Positions 40,847-48,604 of a stretch of 64,000 nt of DNA are shown here, in pieces. The position numbers and the translations under genes are program-made. The first letter of the stretch is position 1; the number at the start of each line of letters is the position of its first letter. The stretch is from an uncultured Leptolinea sp. (GTDB taxonomy: Bacteria; Chloroflexota; Anaerolineae; Anaerolineales; Anaerolineaceae). The DNA lies in the NCBI GenBank assembly GCA_903828565.1, contig CAIKMQ010000005.1, forward strand, positions 1 to 64,000, written 5' to 3'. A model generated the notes under the pieces. It was not told the DNA's origin. It searched no databases and saw nothing but the letters and a program-made list of their open reading frames with translations.

Positions 40847-41668
40847 ATGCCCAGGATACAGGAGAAGTTCGACCTGACAGGTAAGACAGCCATCGTGACT
40901 GGTGGAACCGGCCTGCTTGGCCGCGAGTTCTGCCGCACGCTGGCTGAAGCTGGCGCGGTAGTGTATGTGGCTGACTTGAATGCCGCTGCCGCGCAATCTT
41001 ATGCGCAGGACCTTATCGCGCAGGGATTCCGTACCGGCTGGTCGGCCGTCAATGTGGCTGATCAGGAGTCAACCCGCGCTATGGTGGATCAGGCTGTCGC
41101 CGGCACCGGCAGGTTGGATATCCTGGTGAACAGTGCCGCTATGGATCCGAAGTTCGATGCTTCTCAAGCCAATCAGCAAAATGGTGGTTTCGAGGACTTC
41201 CCGCTGGATATGTGGCGCGCAGCTCTGGATGTCAACCTGACAGGCATGTTTCTTTGCTGCCAGGCAGCTGCGCGGCAGATGTCCGCCCAGGGGAGCGGCT
41301 CAATGATCAACATCTGCTCAACTTACGGTCTGGTGGGGCCGGATCAACGCATCTATCACCGTCCCGGGGAAGCGCCGCGTTTCAAGCCGGTGTACTACAC
41401 TGTCACCAAAGCCGGCGTGCTTGGCCTTACCCGCTACCTGGCCACCTACTATGCCGGCACGCAGGTGCGCACCAATGCGCTGACACCCGGCGGCGTGTAT
41501 AACGGGCATGATGACCTCTTTACACAAAACTATTCCGCACGCACGGTGCTTGGGCGCATGGCGCGAAAAGACGAAATGAACGGCGCGCTGCTCTTCCTGG
41601 CATCCGATGCTTCCTCGTATATGACTGGTTCCAATGTGGTGGTGGATGGAGGCTGGACAGCATGGTAG
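40847..41668 (+). CDS. SDR-family oxidoreductase
   Basis: DLTGKTAIVTGGTGLLGREFCRTLAEAGAVVYVAD, DILVNSAAMDPK, YYTVTKAGVLGLTRYLA (YxxxK), SSYMTGSNVVVDGGW. Confidence 0.92.
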   Translation: MPRIQEKFDLTGKTAIVTGGTGLLGREFCRTLAEAGAVVYVADLNAAAAQSYAQDLIAQGFRTGWSAVNVADQESTRAMVDQAVAGTGRLDILVNSAAMDPKFDASQANQQNGGFEDFPLDMWRAALDVNLTGMFLCCQAAARQMSAQGSGSMINICSTYGLVGPDQRIYHRPGEAPRFKPVYYTVTKAGVLGLTRYLATYYAGTQVRTNALTPGGVYNGHDDLFTQNYSARTVLGRMARKDEMNGALLFLASDASSYMTGSNVVVDGGWTAW

Positions 41669-42888
41669 CAAAAACAGAGGTACTGGCAGTCATTCCCGCC
41701 CGTGGAGGTTCAAAAGGCATTCCCCGCAAGAACATCCGCAGCTTTGCCGGACATCCGCTTATCGCCTGGAGCATCGCAGCTGCCAGGCAATGCAAACTGG
41801 TGACGCGGGTAATCGTTTCGACGGATGATGAGGAAATTGCCGATGTTGCCCGCCGTTTTGGAGCGGAGACACCATTCATCCGCCCCGCCGATCTGGCACA
41901 GGATCTGACTACGGATTATCCGGTATTCGAGCATGCTCTTGCCTGGTTGAAAGAGAACGAAGGGTATATTCCAGATCTTGTGGTGCAGCTGCGTCCGACA
42001 TCGCCCATCCGCCCTGTGGATATGCTGGAGCATTCCATCCAATTGATGCTGGATCACCCGGAAGCCGATTCGGTTCGCGGTGTCATACCTTCGGGGCAGA
42101 ATCCGTACAAAATGTGGCGCATTGACGAGCACAACCAGATGAAGCCGCTCTTGCAGGTGCAGGGAGTGGACGAGCCTTTTAATTCACCCCGCCAACAGCT
42201 GCCGCAAACCTACTGGCAGACCGGGCACATTGATGTCATCCGAACGGCAACGATCACCGGGCAGCATTCCCTGAGCGGAAAGGTCATTCTGCCGTACCTG
42301 ATGGATCCGGTGTATGCCGTGGATATTGATGGCCCCCGCGACTGGCAGCGGGCTGAATGGCTGGTCTGGAATGGCGGATTCAAGATGGTCTACCCTGGCA
42401 AGGCCCCCCGGCCGCTGCCTGAGAAGTTGCGCCTGGTCGTAATGGATTTTGATGGAGTGCTGACGGATAACCGTGTGTGGGTGGACGAGACAGGAAAAGA
42501 GACGGTTGCTGCCTACCGCAGCGACTCTCTGGGACTGGCTTTATTGCGCCAGAAGACAGGGATCGATTCGATCGTACTTTCCACTGAAAAGAACCCGGTA
42601 GTTAGCGCTCGATGTAAAAAGATGAACGTGCCGGTCATGCAGGGAATCCTTCATAAAGAGGAAGCCCTGGAACAGCTGCTGCGCGAGAGATTGATAGAGC
42701 CGGGCGAGGTGGTTTACATCGGCAATGATGTGAACGACCTGGTGTGCTTCCCGATCGTTGGCTGCGCGGTAGTGCCGGTGGATGCGGAGCCTGACGTACT
42801 GCAGCAGGCGGATATTACCCTGACACGCCGCGGTGGACATGGCGCTGTTCGTGAGCTGTGCGACCTGCTCATGCAGAAGTATGGCTGA
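41662..42888 (+). CDS. Fusion: CMP-nonulosonate synthetase (NeuA-like) + KdsC/YrbI-type HAD phosphatase
   Basis: VLAVIPARGGSKGIPRKNIRSFAGHPLIAWSI (NeuA) then LRLVVMDFDGVLTDNRVWVDETGKETVAAYRSDSLGLALLRQ and YIGNDVNDLVCFPIVGCAVVPVDA (HAD). Confidence 0.95.
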   Translation: MVAKTEVLAVIPARGGSKGIPRKNIRSFAGHPLIAWSIAAARQCKLVTRVIVSTDDEEIADVARRFGAETPFIRPADLAQDLTTDYPVFEHALAWLKENEGYIPDLVVQLRPTSPIRPVDMLEHSIQLMLDHPEADSVRGVIPSGQNPYKMWRIDEHNQMKPLLQVQGVDEPFNSPRQQLPQTYWQTGHIDVIRTATITGQHSLSGKVILPYLMDPVYAVDIDGPRDWQRAEWLVWNGGFKMVYPGKAPRPLPEKLRLVVMDFDGVLTDNRVWVDETGKETVAAYRSDSLGLALLRQKTGIDSIVLSTEKNPVVSARCKKMNVPVMQGILHKEEALEQLLRERLIEPGEVVYIGNDVNDLVCFPIVGCAVVPVDAEPDVLQQADITLTRRGGHGAVRELCDLLMQKYG

Positions 42889-42941
42889 GACAGGCATCAC
42901 CTGCCAAAGACTAGATAAATTAACATTTGAAAGTACCTGAT

Positions 42942-44441
42942 ATGAATAAGCGTAAACTGGTTTATGCTTTCCCTTTTTTATATTCTCTGTTTCCAGTCTT
43001 CTCTTTAAGCTCAAATAACCTAACCTATGTGGATCTGGCGTCCATCATCAGGTCATTATTAATTTCATTGTTATTTACGCTAATAGTTTATCTATTGATA
43101 TTTATAACCACGAAGAATATATATAAGAGTGCCCTTTTCACTTTTCTGGTTCAAACGATCTTTTTCTCGTATGGTCATTTATACTTTTTCTTTGAGACGA
43201 GAGCGCCTGGGATATTTCGTCACAGGTATATGATCTTTGTTTTTCTTGTTATTTTCATTACGGGATCGCTACTAATTCTTCGAAGTAAACGAAGGCATGA
43301 CTCATTCATCCGGTATCTTTTTTGGTCTTCACTTTTTCTGGTAATCGTTTCCATGTATCCTACTGCAGCCAGGACAATACAGGCAATAATCTCGAACGAT
43401 AAACGGACTGCAGAATTATTCAATGCACAAAAGCTAACTAGTCAACTAGTCAAGCCAGATATCTATTTGATCATATTAGATTCTTATACTCGCGCTGATG
43501 TCTTACAAAAAGAATACCAATTTGATAATTCCGAGTTTCTTCAAGAACTAAGCAACCAGGGGTTCTATATCGGAACATGCAGCACGAGTAATTATCCTAG
43601 CACAAGGTTTTCCATCGGATCCTTGATGGAATCTAACTACATACAAGATATATTTCCTGATGGGAATCAAAATCCTTTTAGTATTAGTTTTGTTATCAGC
43701 AATTTGCGATCATTGGGCTATTCGGTTTTTTCGTTTGAAAACAGATCAAAAGGTCATTTTGACCTCGGCGAGGATCGATTGCTCTCCCGCCAACATCCCC
43801 TGGATAATAATGGTTTTGGTGCGAGCGGATTAAATGAATTCGAATCAGAATTATTAGAAACCACCTTCATAAAAGTGTTTATCGATATGCCTCAGCTACT
43901 ACCATTTTTCGATTTAGACAGGGCTGAATATTATGAACACTACCAGCAGGTGAAATACACTGTGTCTGAGTTACCTAACCTGGCAAATGTTGCTTCTCCC
44001 AAGTTTGTTTTTGTACATATACTCGTCCCTCACGAACCATATATCATCACTGAAAATGGCGAGTACAAGTACACCTCAAACAAAGACAAAGAAGGATATT
44101 TATCAGGCATCAAATATATCAATCAGGAGATGCTATCGATCGTCCAAATCCTGATAAGTGAATCCAAAATACCACCGATCATAATTATCCAAGGAGATCA
44201 TGGTTCTGCTCTTCCCGGGGTAACACCAGAGATAAGACATTCTATTCTCAACGCATATTATGTGAATGAGACTACCAAAGCAAACCTTTACCCTTCGATC
44301 TCCCCCGTGAATTCATTTAGAGTGATCTTTAATACTTACTTCGGAACTAACTTGCCACTTCTTGATGATAAGTCATACTTCGCATGGGGAACTTCTCAGC
44401 TGAATGATGGATTCCTTGTTCCGAGTAAGTGCACGCCATGA
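42942..44441 (+). CDS. Membrane-anchored alkaline-phosphatase-superfamily (sulfatase/LtaS/PEtN-transferase-like) protein, AT-rich gene
   Basis: About five N-terminal TM helices; KPDIYLIILDSYTRADVL, CSTSNYPSTRFSIGSLME, KFVFVHILVPHEPYI, IIIQGDHGS metal/nucleophile-type motifs. Confidence 0.78.
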   Translation: MNKRKLVYAFPFLYSLFPVFSLSSNNLTYVDLASIIRSLLISLLFTLIVYLLIFITTKNIYKSALFTFLVQTIFFSYGHLYFFFETRAPGIFRHRYMIFVFLVIFITGSLLILRSKRRHDSFIRYLFWSSLFLVIVSMYPTAARTIQAIISNDKRTAELFNAQKLTSQLVKPDIYLIILDSYTRADVLQKEYQFDNSEFLQELSNQGFYIGTCSTSNYPSTRFSIGSLMESNYIQDIFPDGNQNPFSISFVISNLRSLGYSVFSFENRSKGHFDLGEDRLLSRQHPLDNNGFGASGLNEFESELLETTFIKVFIDMPQLLPFFDLDRAEYYEHYQQVKYTVSELPNLANVASPKFVFVHILVPHEPYIITENGEYKYTSNKDKEGYLSGIKYINQEMLSIVQILISESKIPPIIIIQGDHGSALPGVTPEIRHSILNAYYVNETTKANLYPSISPVNSFRVIFNTYFGTNLPLLDDKSYFAWGTSQLNDGFLVPSKCTP

Positions 44442-44540
44442 GAGTGATTTGTTGATAGACTTACGATATAAGAGAGTCATAGTACAATCATCGGTAAGTC
44501 ACCGGTGTTGATTGACAAAGTTAAACTATAGTGAGTGAGA

Positions 44541-45416
44541 ATGACGAAATCTGTGAAAATTGGTGAAAAGTACGTTGGTGAAGGCCACCCCACCTATATC
44601 GTCGGGGAAATAGGCATCAACCATAATGGCGATGTACAACTGGCAAAGGATATGATCGCTATGGGTGCGCGCTGTGGCCTGGATGCAGTCAAATTCCAGA
44701 AACGCACACCCGAATTATGCGTACCTCCCGAGCAGCGCGGACAAATGCGCGAAACCCCCTGGGGCTATATCAGTTACCTGGATTACCGGTACAAGGTGGA
44801 GTTTAGCGAAAAAGAATATCGCGAGATCGATGATACCTGCCGCGAGCTTGGCATCACCTGGTTCGCCTCAGTCTGGGATGAGCCGTCCGTGGAATTCATG
44901 GAGCAGTTCAACCCGGTGTGCTATAAAATTCCGTCAGCAGCGTTGACCGATCATGGATTACTGAGAGCAGCGCGCAAGACCGGAAGGCCGATCATCCTTT
45001 CCACCGGTATGTCCACTGTGGAGCAGATCACTGCCGCGGTAGAGGCTGCCGGGCGTGACAATCTGGTGATCACCCATACCACCAGTGCTTACCCCTGCGA
45101 ACCGGAAGATCTGAATCTGATGACGATCCGGACACTGCAGCAGCTGTTCGATGTACCCGTTGGATATTCCGGGCACGAGGTTGGCCTGGTACCTTCGGCG
45201 GTGGCAGTGGGATTGGGCGCCTGCCTGGTGGAAAGGCACATCACCATTGATCGCGCGCTTTGGGGTACAGATCAGGCTGCTTCTGTGGAGCCTGAGGGTG
45301 TGGAAAAACTGGTGAAATACATCCGCGTGACTGAAAAATCACTGGGCGACGGCGTCAAGCGGGTCTATGAAAGCGAAATGCCTTCCCTGCGCAAATTGCG
45401 CCGGGTGCAGGAATAA
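44541..45416 (+). CDS. NeuB-family nonulosonate synthase (second copy, no evident SAF domain)
   Basis: YIVGEIGINHNGDVQLAKDMIAMGARCGLDAVKFQKRTPE, KIPSAALTDHGLLRAARKTGRPIILSTGMST, VGYSGHEVGLVPSAVAVGLGACLVERHITIDRALWGTDQAAS; ends soon after the barrel. Confidence 0.93.
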   Translation: MTKSVKIGEKYVGEGHPTYIVGEIGINHNGDVQLAKDMIAMGARCGLDAVKFQKRTPELCVPPEQRGQMRETPWGYISYLDYRYKVEFSEKEYREIDDTCRELGITWFASVWDEPSVEFMEQFNPVCYKIPSAALTDHGLLRAARKTGRPIILSTGMSTVEQITAAVEAAGRDNLVITHTTSAYPCEPEDLNLMTIRTLQQLFDVPVGYSGHEVGLVPSAVAVGLGACLVERHITIDRALWGTDQAASVEPEGVEKLVKYIRVTEKSLGDGVKRVYESEMPSLRKLRRVQE

Positions 45417-45437
45417 TAGCAACTGGAGGAAGAAAAA

Positions 45438-45653
45438 ATGAGCGGATTATTTACACAGTTATTAACAGGGGGCTTCGGTGCCCGCCTGGTTTACCTGGAT
45501 CCCGGTTCCGGGAGTTACCTCATTCAGATTCTGATCGCGGCACTACTTGGTGGCGCTTTTGCGATCAAAGCTTTCTGGAAACAAATATCTGGATTTTTCG
45601 CCAGCTTGTTTGGCAAAAAGAAAGATGATAACCTGGATGACCAACCCAAATAA
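45438..45653 (+). CDS. Small membrane protein (71 aa) with YLDPGSGSYLIQ motif
   Basis: Strong GGAGGA ribosome-binding site upstream; MSGLFTQLLTGGFGARLVYLDPGSGSYLIQILIAALLGGAFAIKAFWKQISGFFASLFGKKK; 17-nt overlap with next CDS. Confidence 0.72.
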   Translation: MSGLFTQLLTGGFGARLVYLDPGSGSYLIQILIAALLGGAFAIKAFWKQISGFFASLFGKKKDDNLDDQPK

Positions 45654-47019
45654 ACTATCCTCCTCTTTCCGCGATCCTTCGGGCTTCATGTTTCGCAGGG
45701 ATGGGCGGTTATACCGTCAGGTGAACGTTCATTACCAAGCCGAGTATGATCGCCTGGTGCAAAGCGGACTGCTGGAGAAGCTGGTTCAGGCGGGCTTGTT
45801 GGTTTTTGCGCCGGTGGTGGAGGTAAAACCTGCTGATGCCAGCACGGCATACAAGGTGCTGCAACCGGAAGAACTACCCCTCATCTCTTACCCCTATGAG
45901 TGGTCATTCACGCAATACAAAGATGCTGCCCTGGCTACCTTGCAGATCCAAAAGCGCGCTTATGAAGCCGGCTTTGCCTTGAAAGATGCCAGCACGTATA
46001 ACATGCAGTTTCATCACGACCGGCCGGTATTTATCGACACCCTTTCCTTTGAAACCTACAGGGAAGGCGAACCCTGGGTGGCGTATCGCCAGTTCTGCCA
46101 GCATTTTCTCGCGCCTTTGGCTTTAATGTCTTTAGTGGATATCCGCCTATCGCAGTTGATGCGGGTATATATTGATGGTATCCCCCTGGACCTGGCCGCA
46201 AAACTGCTGCCCGGTTCTTCAAAAATGAATCTGGGGTTGGCGGCTCATATCCATGCGCATGCTGCTGCCCAGGTACGCTATGCGGATGACCCGGTGGCGA
46301 AAAAGGATATTCGCGGAAAGATGGGCAGAAATGCCTTCCTCGGTTTACTGGATTCGCTGGAATCCACCGTGCGCGGCTTGACTTTGAAAACCGTGAAGAC
46401 CGAGTGGGCCGAGTATTACAACGCAACCAATTACACCGATACTTCGTTGGCTGAAAAAGGGAAACTGGTGGAAAGCATGCTTGTCCGCGTGAAACCGGCC
46501 AGTGTTTGGGATTTGGGCGCGAACAATGCATATTTCAGCCGGATAGCTGCCAGCCGGGGAATCTTCACGGCAGCATTCGATATAGATCCGCTGGCAGTGG
46601 AAGCAGCATACCTGCAGATGAAGGAAAAGAAAGAGCAGAACCTGCTGCCTTTGGTGCTGGATCTGGCGAATCCCAGCCCGGCGATTGGGTGGCATCACGC
46701 GGAGCGTGATTCTTTCCTGCAGCGCGGTCCGGCAGATTGTGTCATGGCTCTCGCGCTCATCCATCACCTGGCGATCTCAAACAATGTCCCGCTGGGCGCG
46801 CTGGCATCTTTCTTCGCAGATGCAGGTAAAACGCTCATCATTGAATTCGTTCCGAAAGGTGACAGCCAGGTGGACCGGTTATTATCCACCCGCGAGGATA
46901 TCTTCCCCGATTACAACATCCAGGGATTCGAGCAGGCTTTCAAAGAGCAATTCAAAATTCTTGAAGCGCAACCGATTGCCGGCACAAAACGAACCTTGTA
47001 TTTGATGGAAAGAAAATAG
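45637..47019 (+). CDS. SAM-dependent methyltransferase-like protein with large unassigned N-terminal domain
   Basis: PASVWDLGANNAYFSRIAASRGIFTAAFDIDPLAVEAAY motif I/II; N-terminal FRDPSGFMFRRDGRLYRQVN; start set at ATG 45637. Confidence 0.72.
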   Translation: MTNPNKLSSSFRDPSGFMFRRDGRLYRQVNVHYQAEYDRLVQSGLLEKLVQAGLLVFAPVVEVKPADASTAYKVLQPEELPLISYPYEWSFTQYKDAALATLQIQKRAYEAGFALKDASTYNMQFHHDRPVFIDTLSFETYREGEPWVAYRQFCQHFLAPLALMSLVDIRLSQLMRVYIDGIPLDLAAKLLPGSSKMNLGLAAHIHAHAAAQVRYADDPVAKKDIRGKMGRNAFLGLLDSLESTVRGLTLKTVKTEWAEYYNATNYTDTSLAEKGKLVESMLVRVKPASVWDLGANNAYFSRIAASRGIFTAAFDIDPLAVEAAYLQMKEKKEQNLLPLVLDLANPSPAIGWHHAERDSFLQRGPADCVMALALIHHLAISNNVPLGALASFFADAGKTLIIEFVPKGDSQVDRLLSTREDIFPDYNIQGFEQAFKEQFKILEAQPIAGTKRTLYLMERK

Positions 47020-47026
47020 ATCAAGA

Positions 47027-48604
47027 ATGAAGACGCTGGAACAGCGGGAGAAGGTTCCCTTCCACCCCTTGCTTTTTGCCCTGTACGGGCCGCTGGCGTT
47101 GATGGCCAGCAATATTCTGCAGATACGGCCGGGGGATGCCCTCCGGTCGTTGATCGTTTTTTTGATCCTGGGATTGATCGTATTCGGCCTGGCGCGGCTG
47201 ATGACAAAAAGCTGGCAGCGCGGCGCGCTGGCAGCATCCCTCTTTCTGCTGCTGTTCATCAGCTATGGGCAGGTGCTTAGCCCGCTGAAAAGCATCAGCT
47301 GGGGTGGAGAGATCATTGGCAGGCACCGATACCTGATCCCTGCTTTTCTGTTGATCGGCGGGCTGGGTTTCTGGGGTATCTCAAGATTAAAGGGGAATCT
47401 ACGCGGAATGAATGGCGCGGCTAATCTTGCTGCCCTCGCCCTGATCGTGTTCCCAGTATTCCAGCTGGCATCCACCGCAGTCATGACTGCCCGGAATGAA
47501 AAGCTTAACAAGGCATCTGTGGATACCATTGCTGCAGACGGAACAAACACCGTCACGGTCAAACCGGATGTGTATTACATAATTCTGGATATGTATGGCC
47601 GGGATGATGTTTTAAGTGAAAGATATCATTACGATAACAGTGCCTTCCTGACCCAGCTCGAAGACATGGGCTTCATTATCACGCGCTGCAGTGTCACCAA
47701 TTACAACATGACCGAGCTTTCCCTGGCTTCCAGCTTCAATATGAACTACCTGGATACACTGGGCGACCAGTATACAGCGGGGAGCACGGATCGCAGCGGC
47801 CTACCGTCCCTGATCCATCGCAGCGCGGTACGTTCCATATTCCAGCAAATGGGGTACCGGTTTATTAATTTTGAAAGCGGGTTTACGTTTACCGAGATTC
47901 GGGATGCCGATGAATTCCTCATCCCCTCGTATGTGGAACTGGAAAACAAAGGCCGGAGTCTTCAAATGAACGCCTTTGAATCCCTGCTGGTGAAGACAAC
48001 AGGCTTCGTGATCGTGGAAGACGCACAAACCCGCTGGCTTTCACCTGTGGTGGATGCTTTGGATATGCGGCGCATCCATGTGGTACGCGAACTCTACCTG
48101 CTGGATAAACTGCCAACATTGGCTGCTGGAGAGCCATCCCCCAAATTCGTCTATGCGCATATTCTCATTCCGCACCCGCCATTTGTTTTCTCATCGCAGG
48201 GTGTCAATCTGGAACTCCCATCCAGTTATGGCCCGGATGGCAAAGGGCCTTCTGAAAAGGACTACGGCATCGGTTACCGCAATCAGTTGGACTACATCGA
48301 TGCCCGACTGATCCCGATATTACAGCAGATCATTGCCGATTCAGAGACTCCACCGATCATCATCGTTCAGGGAGATCACGGCGTGGATCCGAAACGCTCC
48401 TTCATACTGAATGCCTATTATCTGCCGGAACAGGCAAAGTCACCCGCCTGGCAGAGTATCTCCCCGGTCAATACTTTCCGTATGGTATTAAACACCTATT
48501 TTCAGGGAACCTACCCGTATCTGCCGGATACAAATTTTGCATCCACAGACAAAGCGCCATTCGATTTCACAATCATTGAGAATGAAAGGGTTTGCCAGCC
48601 TTGA
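47027..48604 (+). CDS. Membrane-anchored alkaline-phosphatase-superfamily protein (paralogue of 42942-44441)
   Basis: KPDVYYIILDMYGRDDVLSERYHYDNSAFL, CSVTNYNMTELSLASSFNM, KFVYAHILIPHPPFVF, IIVQGDHG, SISPVNTFRMVLNTYF align with the earlier paralogue. Confidence 0.8.
   Translation: MKTLEQREKVPFHPLLFALYGPLALMASNILQIRPGDALRSLIVFLILGLIVFGLARLMTKSWQRGALAASLFLLLFISYGQVLSPLKSISWGGEIIGRHRYLIPAFLLIGGLGFWGISRLKGNLRGMNGAANLAALALIVFPVFQLASTAVMTARNEKLNKASVDTIAADGTNTVTVKPDVYYIILDMYGRDDVLSERYHYDNSAFLTQLEDMGFIITRCSVTNYNMTELSLASSFNMNYLDTLGDQYTAGSTDRSGLPSLIHRSAVRSIFQQMGYRFINFESGFTFTEIRDADEFLIPSYVELENKGRSLQMNAFESLLVKTTGFVIVEDAQTRWLSPVVDALDMRRIHVVRELYLLDKLPTLAAGEPSPKFVYAHILIPHPPFVFSSQGVNLELPSSYGPDGKGPSEKDYGIGYRNQLDYIDARLIPILQQIIADSETPPIIIVQGDHGVDPKRSFILNAYYLPEQAKSPAWQSISPVNTFRMVLNTYFQGTYPYLPDTNFASTDKAPFDFTIIENERVCQP

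Noticed and set aside
44512-44517. TTGACA just upstream of the second NeuB as a -35 box
   Set aside because: A properly spaced -10 would fall at or past the start codon; no TATAAT-like match there.
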